Counted from the first letter of the stretch, positions 1-8,300 are shown. The stretch is 64,000 nucleotides of DNA from Spongiibacter nanhainus (GCF_016132545.1 NZ_CP066167.1:2569001-2633000); one strand, 5' to 3'. The notes: generated by a model not told the origin, from the letters alone. Program-made: numbers and translations.

Positions 1-281
1 AAGAAGCAAACGATGACGACAACCGGGATATAGAGCACTATATGGGCAACTTTGAGTGGATGAGCATCTACTCCTGGCGCCAGCGCACCCTGAGCATTCT
101 GCTGCGCAACAACTTGCGCAGCGACAACAAAGGTGCCGTGGAGTTGGGCTGGAGCTTCCCGATAAACAAGCGGGTCAAAGCTTACGTAAAGTATTTTAAC
201 GGTTACGGCGAAAGCCTGATCGAATACAACAAGGCCGTCGAAAGTATCGGCATCGGTGTGCTGATCAGCGACTGGCTATAA
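1..281 (+). CDS. pldA: Outer membrane phospholipase A (PldA), C-terminal part
   Basis: The reading frame is open from base 3 and is cut by the window edge, so only about the last 92 residues are present. They include a YMG segment, the strand LSILLRNNL, and the ending GYGESLIEYN followed by IGIGVLISDWL, which matches the C-terminal beta-strands of outer membrane phospholipase A1. The family hydrolyses acyl ester bonds of phospholipids in the outer membrane and is activated by dimerisation and calcium. The catalytic His and Ser would lie upstream, outside the window, so activity cannot be judged. Family assignment rests on the C-terminal beta-barrel motif only. Confidence 0.8.
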   Translation, partial: EANDDDNRDIEHYMGNFEWMSIYSWRQRTLSILLRNNLRSDNKGAVELGWSFPINKRVKAYVKYFNGYGESLIEYNKAVESIGIGVLISDWL

Positions 282-312
282 CCCTCACTGAGATAAAGAA
301 AGGAGACCCCAC

Positions 313-954
313 ATGATAACGGCTCAAGAAGCCCTGGCGCGCCTCAAAGAAGGCAATCAGCGTTTTGTTGAAAAACTCACCACCAAAGAAGCCCCAATCG
401 TCGCCAAGCCGGAACTGGTAGAGATCCAAAACCCCATGGCGATTGTGCTGGGCTGCTCAGACGCCCGGGTACCTGCGGAAATCGTCTTCGACCAAACCCT
501 GGGCGACCTGTTTGTGATTCGTGTGGCAGGGAATGTCGTCGCGCCATCGGGCATCGGCAGTGTGGAGTTCGCCGCGATGAACTTTGGTACACCGCTGGTG
601 GTGGTACTGGGGCACTCCAACTGTGGCGCCGTTAAGGCCACCGTCGATGTACTGACCGGCAACAATAGGGTGCCCTCGGAAAACCTGCATTCCATCGTCA
701 AGCGGGTCCGCCCCGCAGTTGAAACCCTGCTGGACACTGAGCTGAAGAATGACCCTGACAAACTGGTCGCCCAGTCGGTGCGCGCCAACGTGCGCAGCTC
801 GGTAGAACATCTCAGCAGCGGCTCGCCGATACTGGAAAGCCTGATCAGCGAGGGCAAACTCATGGTAGTGGGCGCGGAATACTCCCTGGAAACCGGCAAG
901 GTGGACTTCTTCTACGAAGATTACTGGGAACGCACCCGCAATATGGAGCAATAA
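313..954 (+). CDS. can: Beta-class carbonic anhydrase
   Basis: This 213-residue protein interconverts CO2 and bicarbonate in the cytoplasm. The zinc site is complete: Cys48 with the Asp50/Arg52 dyad in CSDARVPAE, and His101 and Cys104 in HSNCGAVKA. The glycine-rich segment RVAGNVVAPSG between them is typical of the family, and the length is normal. An AAAGGAG ribosome binding site sits about 6 bases upstream of the ATG. It lies downstream of pldA and 9 bases before the next gene, but the three genes have unrelated functions. No targeting peptide is visible. Confidence 0.95.
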   Translation: MITAQEALARLKEGNQRFVEKLTTKEAPIVAKPELVEIQNPMAIVLGCSDARVPAEIVFDQTLGDLFVIRVAGNVVAPSGIGSVEFAAMNFGTPLVVVLGHSNCGAVKATVDVLTGNNRVPSENLHSIVKRVRPAVETLLDTELKNDPDKLVAQSVRANVRSSVEHLSSGSPILESLISEGKLMVVGAEYSLETGKVDFFYEDYWERTRNMEQ

Positions 955-963
955 ACACACGCC

Positions 964-1263
964 ATGAGCGACGCCGAGCGCGTCTATCAAGTGCTGGCCA
1001 GCATCCCCGCTGGCCGGCTCTGCAGCTACGGCGAAGTAGCCAGATTGGCCGGTCTTCCCGGCCGGGCACGCTGGATCGGGCGGGTATTAGGCCAGCTGCC
1101 CAAAGACAGCACTTTGCCCTGGTACCGGGTTATCAACAATCAGGGCAAAATCAGCTTTCCGGAAGGCAGTGCAGCTTATCGCCGGCAGCTCCAACACCTG
1201 ATCGATGAAGGCAGCGCCTCGCCCCAGGGAAAAATAGACTGGCGGCAATGCCGTTGGCCATGA
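964..1263 (+). CDS. Alkyltransferase-like DNA repair protein (ATL)
   Basis: At 99 residues this corresponds to the DNA-binding C-terminal domain of O6-alkylguanine-DNA alkyltransferases. The motif that normally carries the alkyl-acceptor cysteine (PCHRV) reads PWYRVIN, with Trp in the Cys position. That is the hallmark of ATL (YbaZ/Atl1-type) proteins, which bind O6-alkylguanine and flag it for nucleotide excision repair instead of repairing it directly. The N-terminal VYQVLASIPAGRLCSYGEVARLAG matches the helix-turn-helix that inserts into the minor groove. It follows the carbonic anhydrase by 9 bases and may be co-transcribed with it. Confidence 0.9.
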   Translation: MSDAERVYQVLASIPAGRLCSYGEVARLAGLPGRARWIGRVLGQLPKDSTLPWYRVINNQGKISFPEGSAAYRRQLQHLIDEGSASPQGKIDWRQCRWP

Positions 1264-1539
1264 TCAGCTTATTATCTCCACCAGCAACCAGCCAGCGGTA
1301 ACGGTCAGACCCAACCAGAGCATAAACCCCGCCCACAGCCCCATGATGCCAAGCAAAACACCGGGCAAAACCATCAAGATCGCCAACAGACGCCGCGCGC
1401 CCACCGGCCAAGGCTGCGCCTCAACCCGGCCGATAGCGCCAACCCGAAAGAGCTTTTGCCGAAACCGTAGCCGTTTAGGGTCGTGCAGCGCGGCAAGACC
1501 CAGTGCGACAACACTCACCAAGGTACACAGCAGCCACAT
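1264..1539 (-). CDS. Small membrane protein of the iron-uptake PepSY operon (DUF3325-like)
   Basis: A 91-residue protein with about three hydrophobic segments: residues 1-18, roughly 45-65 and 67-88. Its ATG overlaps the stop codon of the PepSY gene as TGATG, so the two are translationally coupled. Size, topology and position immediately after a PepSY membrane protein match the DUF3325 family seen in Fur-regulated siderophore and iron operons. The family has no established biochemical role. The call rests mainly on context. Confidence 0.6.
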   Translation of the reverse strand: MWLLCTLVSVVALGLAALHDPKRLRFRQKLFRVGAIGRVEAQPWPVGARRLLAILMVLPGVLLGIMGLWAGFMLWLGLTVTAGWLLVEIIS

Positions 1540-3143
1540 CAGGAATGCTCCGCCTCAAGTTGGGCCACAGCTTGGTCAGTATGGGCGGATTGCCGCCCCC
1601 GGCGATACTGGCGCAGGATCAACCACACCCCGGCACCAATAAAGACGATATCCAGCCCCCACACCGCCACCAGCCCTTGAGAAAAGGCCTCGCCCCAACC
1701 GGGGCCGCCGGTGGCAAGTCGCACCAGCGGCAGCAACACCAGAGACACGGCCAATGCCTGTGACAATAACACCGCCACCCGCCCAGGTTGACGCACGCCC
1801 CAGGCCAGCCCAGCAGACAATGCCAATACTGTGGCAAAAGTCTGGAACATACGGGGTTCCACCAGGCCCGGTAAAATCAAGGCCTGGTGCAATAAGTAAG
1901 CATAGCTCGCCGCCACCATCGCCAGGGGCAGGCCCCAGGCACTCCATTGGGTAAGCCGCAGCAAGTGCTGCCAGCGCGGGTTGTCGTTGCGCCGCCGCAC
2001 CCACAGCACCATCCCCGAAATACACACATAGGCGCCGGCAAAGCCCAGCGCAAACCACACTACCTTAGAGGCCAAGCCGGCGAAATTGCCAAAGTGCAGC
2101 GGCGCCATCAAGGCCACCAGATCGCCGCCAATAGAGGGCGCCTGACCGATGGTGGGTTTAAGCCCAAGCTTCTCGCCGGTCAGGGGGTCAAATTCATAGC
2201 CCTTGGGCAGTAGCTCACCCTCGGCCTGCCAGGGAAATATCGACAGGGCCGCATCTCTGCGGCCCCAGTGATTGATCACCATAAAACGCGGCTCACCCCC
2301 GGTGGCGCGAACCTCCGCCAGCATGCGGTCGACGTTGACCATCTCAGCCGGCCGCGGGTCGTCGGCCGCCGGCACGCCCTGCACGGTTTCAATCAGTTTG
2401 TCCTGATCGCCACCAAAGGCCACCATCGCAATGGCGGGAATCGCAAACGCACTGGCCAGGCTATAAAAACTGCCGGTAAAGGCGAGGATGAAGGCAAAGG
2501 GCAGGTTCCAGGTACTGGCCGCCACATGGGCATCTTTGGCAGTCAACAAGTCGTCACCTCGCTTGCGCCGCAAAAAGGCATCGCGAATCAAATGCCGATG
2601 AACGGCAAAGCCGGTAATGCAGGCCGACAACAAGGCCAGCCCCAAGATCCCGGTCAATATCAACCCCCAAGGTTGAGGCAGGTGCAGCTGAACGTGCCAG
2701 TCGACAAAAAAATGACCGAGTTTGCCAAGACTGCTCTGGGCCTCGATTTCTTCTCGCGTGCCCTGGGTCCGGCTGAGTAGCTCACCGCTGTTCGGGTCAA
2801 ACACAAACAGCTCCCCCGCTTCGCTGTGGGAGCCGTCCTCGTGTTCGACATGGGTATGGAAAAAGGCCCGCAAGCGCCCACCGGAGGTGCCAAACAAGAT
2901 GATCTCATCGAGATAGCTGGGGTCTACTTGCGCGGCAGCCTGACGCAACATGGCATCGGTGCCCTGAGGCATGACCTGCTCTACGGGCTGTGACAGGGGC
3001 GACGCCCAGTCGTTGATCTCGTCGGAAAACACCGCCACCGTGCCGGTAAATATCACCCAGTAGAGCAACACGCCCAACAACACGGCGCCCCAACCGTGAA
3101 TGCTCAACAGGGTTTTGGTGGTCTGCTGTTTCAGATTCAACAT
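1539..3143 (-). CDS. PepSY-associated TM helix protein (iron-regulated)
   Basis: This 534-residue inner membrane protein begins with a short cytoplasmic stretch and a transmembrane helix (GWGAVLLGVLLYWVIFTGTVAVF). A large periplasmic PepSY-type region follows, then helices near residues 160-180, 205-235, 355-380 and several at the C-terminus. PepSY_TM proteins in iron operons are thought to act in ferric-siderophore reduction or in relaying electrons across the membrane (FoxB/FhuF-like contexts); that role is family knowledge, not shown here. It is the middle gene of a three-gene minus-strand operon with a Fur box upstream. The exact substrate cannot be read from sequence. Confidence 0.85.
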   Translation of the reverse strand: MLNLKQQTTKTLLSIHGWGAVLLGVLLYWVIFTGTVAVFSDEINDWASPLSQPVEQVMPQGTDAMLRQAAAQVDPSYLDEIILFGTSGGRLRAFFHTHVEHEDGSHSEAGELFVFDPNSGELLSRTQGTREEIEAQSSLGKLGHFFVDWHVQLHLPQPWGLILTGILGLALLSACITGFAVHRHLIRDAFLRRKRGDDLLTAKDAHVAASTWNLPFAFILAFTGSFYSLASAFAIPAIAMVAFGGDQDKLIETVQGVPAADDPRPAEMVNVDRMLAEVRATGGEPRFMVINHWGRRDAALSIFPWQAEGELLPKGYEFDPLTGEKLGLKPTIGQAPSIGGDLVALMAPLHFGNFAGLASKVVWFALGFAGAYVCISGMVLWVRRRNDNPRWQHLLRLTQWSAWGLPLAMVAASYAYLLHQALILPGLVEPRMFQTFATVLALSAGLAWGVRQPGRVAVLLSQALAVSLVLLPLVRLATGGPGWGEAFSQGLVAVWGLDIVFIGAGVWLILRQYRRGRQSAHTDQAVAQLEAEHS

Positions 3144-3158
3144 GATTTCAACCCAACG

Positions 3159-3443
3159 CTACAACGACGCCATCATGTGCTGGCCAATCATTGCGCCATT
3201 GATGCCAAGCAGGATTAGAATCACCGCCGATGCCCGGCCCAGACGATCCAAACAGCTGTAAAAAAACAACACCGCCCAGATCGCTGGTAACAACACCACC
3301 GGAATCACAAAGTGATTCACCTGGGCGTCTCCCTCTGGCAGCCAAAGCGAGCCGGCAGCCATCACCACAATCGTTGCCAACAGGGTTAAGGGCCCCGCCA
3401 AAAGGATGCGCCAAATCCGCGCCCAAAGTTGCTTGCCTTCCAT
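3159..3443 (-). CDS. Small membrane protein heading the PepSY operon (DUF3649-like)
   Basis: A 94-residue protein with three predicted membrane helices, at about 14-33, 44-64 and 70-90. The arrangement small membrane protein, PepSY_TM protein, DUF3325-like protein is a recurrent iron-acquisition unit in Proteobacteria, where the first gene is usually DUF3649. The start at 3443 is supported by the Fur-box promoter region about 45-65 bases upstream. A longer overlapping frame (3148-3486) has no such support. Function unknown. Confidence 0.6.
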   Translation of the reverse strand: MEGKQLWARIWRILLAGPLTLLATIVVMAAGSLWLPEGDAQVNHFVIPVVLLPAIWAVLFFYSCLDRLGRASAVILILLGINGAMIGQHMMASL

Positions 3444-3487
3444 AATGCACTACGCCCACCCACTCGCAGACGAACTCCACTCCCAAA

Positions 3488-3510
3488 TGTTAATGAGAAT
3501 GATACCTTAT
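3488..3510 (-). promoter_or_regulatory. Fur box upstream of the PepSY iron operon
   Basis: Read on the minus strand the site is ATAAGGTATCATTCTCATTA, which aligns with the 19-bp Fur consensus GATAATGATAATCATTATC, keeping the central ATCATT-TCATT core. It lies about 45 bases upstream of the first gene of the PepSY operon, where it could cover the promoter. Iron-loaded Fur would repress the operon. The assignment is by visual match to the consensus only. Confidence 0.7.
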
Positions 3511-3565
3511 ATTATCTATAGATTGGCAAGAGAATTAAAAAGAGTGGAAAAGCGGCACCGTGAAG

Positions 3566-5110
3566 TTAATAGGGCCGAGACAGTTTGCGCGATAGGATTG
3601 CGATAAGAATCACCACTGGTAGCCCCAACAAGCTGGCCAGAAGGAAAAAGGGGCCGTAACCCAGGGCCTCCACCATCGACCCAGAATAACCGCCAAGCAG
3701 CTTGGGAAAGAGGGTCATCAGCGAACTGAACACCGCGTACTGGGTGGCGGTAAAGGACACATTAGTCAAACTGGACAGCCAGGCCACAAACGCCGCCACC
3801 GCCAAACCGCCACTGAGGTTGTCCGCGGCAATCACCACCGTCAGCGCCATCAGGCTGGGCTCGGTGGAGGCCAGCCACATAAACAACAGGTTGGTCAGCG
3901 ACACCAGCACCGCCCCCAGCATCAGCACCCGCATCACCCCCAGCTTCAGGGTCATAAAACCGCCGACAAAGCTGCCAACGATGGTCATGATGACGCCGAA
4001 GACTTTGGTAACGCTGGCGATCTCGTCCTTGCTGTAGCCCATGTCCTGGTAGAAGACATTGGCGATCACTCCCAGCACGATATCCGACACCCGGTAAAAA
4101 CCGATCAGCAGCAGTACCCACAGCGCCAGGCTGCGATAACGCTGGATAAAATCCGCGATGGGTTGGGTATAGCTTTCCCGCAGCAGGTCGCGGTTCACCA
4201 TGCCAGCGGCCAACAAGCCCCGAAACACCAACAGGGCTACCGCGGCGCCCAGGACAAGGGACAGGGCGTTGTAGACAAAAGCGAAGACATGTTGGCCGGG
4301 GTTGTCCAATAAGGCGGGAGCCGAGGGCGTATTGAGCAGTACGATGACAAAAGCCGCCATCGCCACCAAAAACGACAGGAAAAAACGCAGGTAGGCATGA
4401 GTGGAATAGGGATACACCGCCTTGCCCCGGGCGGTGGGCTCCCGGGTCAGCAAGGTGGTCAGCAGCCCCACCCCCATTACCGCCACCATGCACAGGTAAG
4501 TACTGCGCCAGGCGGTGTAGCTGTATTCGTCGGTGGTGCTGCCGAAGCCCTGGGCCAGATACAGTGCCCCCGCGCCAGCGGCGATCATGCCAATCCGGTA
4601 TCCGGCGATATAGGTGGAGGACAACAACGCCTGCAAGCGCTCATCGGCAGATTCAATGCGATAGGCGTCGATCACCACATCCTGGGTAGCGGCAGAAAAG
4701 CCCAACAGCACAGCGGCCAGCGCCATCAACTGAAGGTTGTCCCGAGGATCGGTCAGCGCCATCAGCGCAATAGACGCCATGACCGCCAACTGCGCCATTA
4801 GCAACCAGCCCCGGCGGCGCCCCAGCAGACGACTCAACACCGGCAGCGGCAGTTTGTCCACCAGCGGCGCCCACACAAATTTGAAGGAATAGCCCAGTGC
4901 TGCCCAGCTAAAATAGGTCACATCGGTTTTGCTGACCCCGGCTTCCCGAAGCCACAGCGACAGGCTGGAAAAAATCAGCAGCAGTGGCACCCCGGCGGAA
5001 AAGCCCAGAAAGAGCATGATCCACACCGGTTTTTGCCGCCACCAGATCAGTGGCGCCTCTTCCTCGCTGCCGGCGGCTGGACCCTGCTCGGCTTCCGCGA
5101 CATCCCGCAC
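3566..5110 (-). CDS. ampG: AmpG-family muropeptide permease
   Basis: A 514-residue major facilitator protein of the AmpG/PAT subfamily. AmpG imports anhydromuropeptides released during cell-wall turnover and so feeds recycling and, where present, AmpC induction. The diagnostic N-terminal block LFSSLSLWLREAG followed by SWAALGYSFKFVWAPLVD is clear, and about 12-14 hydrophobic helices can be followed through the chain. A roughly 25-residue acidic N-terminal extension precedes the first helix. It starts 4 bases after the yajQ stop on the same strand, so the two are probably co-transcribed. No beta-lactamase gene is in the window. Confidence 0.9.
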   Translation of the reverse strand: MRDVAEAEQGPAAGSEEEAPLIWWRQKPVWIMLFLGFSAGVPLLLIFSSLSLWLREAGVSKTDVTYFSWAALGYSFKFVWAPLVDKLPLPVLSRLLGRRRGWLLMAQLAVMASIALMALTDPRDNLQLMALAAVLLGFSAATQDVVIDAYRIESADERLQALLSSTYIAGYRIGMIAAGAGALYLAQGFGSTTDEYSYTAWRSTYLCMVAVMGVGLLTTLLTREPTARGKAVYPYSTHAYLRFFLSFLVAMAAFVIVLLNTPSAPALLDNPGQHVFAFVYNALSLVLGAAVALLVFRGLLAAGMVNRDLLRESYTQPIADFIQRYRSLALWVLLLIGFYRVSDIVLGVIANVFYQDMGYSKDEIASVTKVFGVIMTIVGSFVGGFMTLKLGVMRVLMLGAVLVSLTNLLFMWLASTEPSLMALTVVIAADNLSGGLAVAAFVAWLSSLTNVSFTATQYAVFSSLMTLFPKLLGGYSGSMVEALGYGPFFLLASLLGLPVVILIAILSRKLSRPY

Positions 5111-5114
5111 CCGA

Positions 5115-5597
5115 TCAATCCCGGAAATTATTGAATTGCAGCGGCTGCTCCAGGTCGGCTTCCCGGAGCAGTGCCATCACCTGTTGCAAGTCGTCGCGTT
5201 TTTTACCGGTGACCCTGACCTGATCCCCCTGGATCTGAGACTGCACCTTGAGCTTGCTGTCCTTGATCATCTTGACGATCTTTCTGGCCAGGTCAGACTC
5301 CAGGCCGTTCTTCATCGTCACCCGCTGTTTGACCTGCTTGCCAGCGGTCTCCACATCCCCCAGCTCCATGGCCTTGGGATCAATTTTGTTCTTCACCAGA
5401 TTGCTACGCAGCATGTCCTCCATCTGCGTCAGTTGGAACTCCGCCTCCGCAAAAATGGTGGCATTGAGGCCGTCCCGTTCAAACTGGGCATCGACTCCTT
5501 TGAAATCAAAGCGGGTCTCGATCACCCGGTTGGACTGATCCAGGGCATTGGTAAAGGTGTGAAGATCCACTTCGGAAACAATGTCGAAAGACGGCAT
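5115..5597 (-). CDS. yajQ: YajQ-family cyclic-di-GMP-binding protein
   Basis: The 160-residue length and the start MPSFDIVSEVDLHTF are characteristic of the YajQ family (two ferredoxin-like domains, UPF0234). Members bind nucleic acids, and in Xanthomonas and Pseudomonas the homologue binds cyclic di-GMP and acts with a transcription factor. The conserved segments ETRFDFKG, KNKIDPKAMELGD and the C-terminal QVRVTGKKRDDLQQVMALL are all present. It is probably co-transcribed with ampG, an arrangement with no obvious functional logic. Binding of c-di-GMP here is inferred from the family. Confidence 0.93.
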   Translation of the reverse strand: MPSFDIVSEVDLHTFTNALDQSNRVIETRFDFKGVDAQFERDGLNATIFAEAEFQLTQMEDMLRSNLVKNKIDPKAMELGDVETAGKQVKQRVTMKNGLESDLARKIVKMIKDSKLKVQSQIQGDQVRVTGKKRDDLQQVMALLREADLEQPLQFNNFRD

Positions 5598-5712
5598 AGT
5601 AAAGAATCTCAGTATTGGTGTTCGCGCAGCAGTTTATCACCGCCTCCAGCGGCATACGAGGTGGTGATGGCACGCTGGCCTCCCCCGGCAATATACCCTA
5701 CCCTGCGCAGCT

Positions 5713-6705
5713 ATGAGTCCACTTCCAGATACCCAGCATTGGCATATTCTCGGCGCCGGCGCCATCGGCAGCTTGTGGGCAGCCTATGCCTACAAAGCCG
5801 GGCGCCCCGCCACTTTAATTATGCGGGACAGCGCTACCCTGGCCGCCTACCAACAAACCGGCGGCTTCACGACACAACTGCGCTCCGGCACTGAGGTGCT
5901 CCCACTACCGGCCGCCTGCCCCGAGCAGATCATTCAAGCCTCCACCGGTGCGGCAAGCACTGGTGAGACCATCTCCGCTCTGCTTATCACCACCAAGGCT
6001 CAGCACACCCTCGACGCGCTGAATGCCGTGGCATCAGCACTCGCGGACTCGCCGCTACTGGTGCTATTGCAAAACGGCATGGGTGTCGCTGAGAAAGTGC
6101 AGCAACTCTACCCCCAAGCGACACTGCTACAGGCCTCCACCACGGAAGGCGCGTATCGAAAGGGCCCTTTCTCCGTAGTACATGCCGGGCAGGGCCAGAC
6201 GCTGCTGGGGCAGCCTCAGGCGGCGACGCCAACCCGAACACACCACTATCTGGATGCCGCCAGTCAAAAACAGATAGCTCATTCCCTGAGTGCTGCACCT
6301 CTAAAGGTCTTGGTGAGCGACAACATCGAGGCGGTACTGTGGCGCAAACTGGCGGTGAACAGCGCCATCAACCCCCTTACAGTTAAATACCACTGTCGCA
6401 ATGGCGAACTTTTGGACAATCCGGTTGCCGCGCAGGACATGGCCGACCTCGTTGAGGAAATTGTGCAACTTAGCCAATTGCTCGGCCGAGAGGGCTGGGT
6501 TGAGGATTTGCTGCCCCAGGTGCGACAGGTGGCCGCAGACACAGCACTAAACCGGTCGTCAATGCTGCAGGACATCGAAGCGGGGCGCGCCACCGAAATC
6601 GACTACATTACAGGTTATCTATGTCGCCTGGGAGAATCACTGGGCCTACAGCTAAAGCACAATATGGCTCTGCTTGAGATCGTGCGCCACCACCACCCAG
6701 GATAA
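5713..6705 (+). CDS. panE: 2-dehydropantoate 2-reductase (ketopantoate reductase family)
   Basis: A 330-residue NADPH-dependent reductase of the ApbA/PanE family, which reduces ketopantoate to pantoate in pantothenate and CoA synthesis. The Rossmann motif HILGAGAIGSLWAAY is at residues 11-25. The family's conserved central blocks LLQNGMG and SDNIEAVLWRKLAVNSAINPLT carry the Lys/Asn residues of the active site. The N-domain plus helical C-domain architecture and the length are normal. It converges on the AraC gene with only 15 bases between them and stands alone. ApbA-type homologues of unknown substrate exist, so the exact reaction is likely but not certain. Confidence 0.88.
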   Translation: MSPLPDTQHWHILGAGAIGSLWAAYAYKAGRPATLIMRDSATLAAYQQTGGFTTQLRSGTEVLPLPAACPEQIIQASTGAASTGETISALLITTKAQHTLDALNAVASALADSPLLVLLQNGMGVAEKVQQLYPQATLLQASTTEGAYRKGPFSVVHAGQGQTLLGQPQAATPTRTHHYLDAASQKQIAHSLSAAPLKVLVSDNIEAVLWRKLAVNSAINPLTVKYHCRNGELLDNPVAAQDMADLVEEIVQLSQLLGREGWVEDLLPQVRQVAADTALNRSSMLQDIEAGRATEIDYITGYLCRLGESLGLQLKHNMALLEIVRHHHPG

Positions 6706-6720
6706 GCGCTCTACACGAGC

Positions 6721-7731
6721 TTACTTGGGATACTGACTTGGTGGCACCCCAAACCAGCGCTTAAAGGCTCGGTTAAACGAACTCTGCTCCGAATAGCCCA
6801 ACAAACCCGCCACCTGTGACATTGGCATATCGGAATTATTCAACAACAGCTCCACTTCTCTGCGCCTGACCTCGTCGAGCAAACTCTCGTAAGTGTAGCC
6901 AAGTGGCTTTAGCCTGCGATGCAAGGAGCGCTCATGGATATTCAATTGCTCCGCCACAACCCGTCGGCAAAGCCCACCTGTGGGCATCAATTTTTTGATG
7001 ATGCGTTTAACAACACTGCCAAATTCTTCTTCCTCTATCTCCGTGTGCGCGGGCATTTCCTCGTCGCTGCGAAAGCGAAAATAGTCCACGACCAGCTTGT
7101 ACAACTCGTTGTTAGAGGAAGGGATTTTTTTATCCAAGGCACCCGGCACTAACACTGAGCCACTGAAGCCTTTGTTGAACTCCACCGGCACATCAAAATC
7201 CGCTTTATAGATTGACGCCTTGGAAAGAGCCGAGTGTCGGAACCAAATCCGCTCCACTACCTTATCGGAGCCCATCATCAATTTGATGATGTTATAGCAG
7301 GCCGCAACCATGTGTTCGGTAGCCTGGGGAAACTGATCGCCCTGTCTGTCGCGAATTTCCATAGATGCTAGATTGACACCAAAGAGATCTTCGATGGACA
7401 AACTGATTGCCGGGGTAAAATGATGCAAGTAACGGCTCACAGTCTCGATTGCTTGGCCGACCGTTTCCGCAGACATCACGATGAATGCGACCGGGCCGAG
7501 AATGTTGTGGTCCTGACGCTTGGCAAGGCGGATACCAAAATCGCGACAATTCAAGCGCTCAGCACTTAGCTCAAGCAATTCGCAAAAACTGCGATAGGGA
7601 AACAAGTACTCTTCGCTATCTATCTGACTGATATCGATATCGCAACTTGCTAACAAATACTCTGTATTGCCACCGAGCTCCGCCACAAGCTCAGGAAAGC
7701 CACTAAGGCAGCTGGAGCGCACAAAATTCAT
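6721..7731 (-). CDS. AraC-family regulator, likely of the alkB operon
   Basis: A 336-residue regulator with an N-terminal arabinose-binding-type effector domain (about 1-200) and a C-terminal double helix-turn-helix (about 235-336) ending SQVAGLLGYSEQSSFNRAFKRWFG. This OruR/AlkS-independent type of AraC protein (PF12625 plus HTH_18) is common next to aliphatic and lipid catabolism genes. It lies 140 bases downstream of the alkB-rubredoxin genes on the same strand, so it could be the last gene of that operon or have its own promoter. A second regulator of the same architecture sits at the other alkane locus (59028). The effector is unknown; an alkane or fatty acid is an inference. Confidence 0.85.
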   Translation of the reverse strand: MNFVRSSCLSGFPELVAELGGNTEYLLASCDIDISQIDSEEYLFPYRSFCELLELSAERLNCRDFGIRLAKRQDHNILGPVAFIVMSAETVGQAIETVSRYLHHFTPAISLSIEDLFGVNLASMEIRDRQGDQFPQATEHMVAACYNIIKLMMGSDKVVERIWFRHSALSKASIYKADFDVPVEFNKGFSGSVLVPGALDKKIPSSNNELYKLVVDYFRFRSDEEMPAHTEIEEEEFGSVVKRIIKKLMPTGGLCRRVVAEQLNIHERSLHRRLKPLGYTYESLLDEVRRREVELLLNNSDMPMSQVAGLLGYSEQSSFNRAFKRWFGVPPSQYPK

Positions 7732-7871
7732 GTTTAATCCGCCGGCTTTTTGATTATAAGATTTAGTTTAACCAATCGATTAGCCAGAAGGAATAGCACA
7801 AAAGCCCCCTTCATCCTGTTCACGCGAATCTTTCTCTATACGCCAATACAAAACCAAAACACCGTTGTTGC

Positions 7872-8030
7872 TCACGCAGCGACAAAATCCTCCTTCGGCG
7901 CCGAGCATTCCAGACAACACCAATCTTCAGGAAGATCCTCAAACTTGGTGCCAGGCGGAATGCCGTCCTCCGGGCACCCCAATGCCTCATCGTAGATATA
8001 ACCGCAGGTGCTGCACTCATACTGCGCCAT
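7872..8030 (-). CDS. Rubredoxin, AlkG2-like (electron donor to AlkB)
   Basis: A 52-residue rubredoxin beginning [18 protein letters not shown]. The iron ligands are Cys6, Cys9, Cys39 and Cys42. The second site reads CLEC, with Leu and Ser where most rubredoxins have Pro and Gly. The spacing after the last Cys (CSAPKEDF) has no inserted residue, which matches the AlkG2 type. In the van Beilen classification AlkG2 is the form able to pass electrons to AlkB. The gene starts 4 bases after the stop of the preceding rubredoxin gene. It is missed in simple length-filtered gene lists. No rubredoxin reductase gene is in the window. Confidence 0.9.
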   Translation of the reverse strand: MAQYECSTCGYIYDEALGCPEDGIPPGTKFEDLPEDWCCLECSAPKEDFVAA

Positions 8031-8034
8031 AACA

Positions 8035-8220
8035 CTAGTCTCCGCTGCCTTCAGTGGATGCTATAGGTACAAAATCCGGCTTTTCTCTAACAAAGCAATC
8101 GGGACAGGGAAAATCCTCGGGCAGGTCTGCCCACTTCGTTCCCGCCGGGTAACCCTCTCGCGGACAACCGCTCTGCTCGTCGTATTGGTAACCGCAGTCG
8201 GGACAAACATAAATACTCAT
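8035..8220 (-). CDS. Rubredoxin, AlkG1-like
   Basis: A 61-residue rubredoxin with iron ligands Cys6, Cys9, Cys39 and Cys42 ([10 protein letters not shown] and [12 protein letters not shown]). An extra residue, Arg45, follows the last cysteine pair, as in the N-terminal rubredoxin domain of Pseudomonas AlkG (CPDCAVRDKLDF). This marks the AlkG1 type, reported as unable to replace AlkG2 in alkane hydroxylation. I chose the ATG at 8220: an AGGTG Shine-Dalgarno sits 6 bases upstream, whereas the in-frame GTG at 8229 overlaps that site. An intrinsic-terminator-like hairpin separates it from alkB. Confidence 0.9.
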   Translation of the reverse strand: MSIYVCPDCGYQYDEQSGCPREGYPAGTKWADLPEDFPCPDCFVREKPDFVPIASTEGSGD

Positions 8221-8231
8221 ACAAAACACCT

Positions 8232-8269
8232 AAAAAAAGCTGCCAGGCACCAATTCGGTGCCGGACAGC
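8232..8269 (-). terminator. Terminator-like hairpin between alkB and the rubredoxin genes
   Basis: On the minus strand the arms at 8257-8269 and 8239-8251 form a 13-position stem (11 pairs, two mismatches) around the loop GAATT, followed directly by seven Ts (8238-8232). This is a textbook rho-independent terminator shape. Yet it lies within the apparent operon, and the rubredoxin Shine-Dalgarno begins within a few bases of the T-run. It most likely lets only part of the transcripts continue into the rubredoxin genes. Confidence 0.75.
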
Positions 8270-8300
8270 AAATGGGTGGATCAAATGGATAATCGCAGGT

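Noticed and set aside
357-899. A 180-codon minus-strand frame in the carbonic anhydrase gene
   Set aside because: It is a shadow of the well-supported plus-strand gene and has no ribosome binding site or family resemblance.
7820-8035. An open frame of 71 codons over the second rubredoxin
   Set aside because: It reads the rubredoxin DNA in the wrong frame; the correct frame gives a perfect four-cysteine rubredoxin at 7872-8030.
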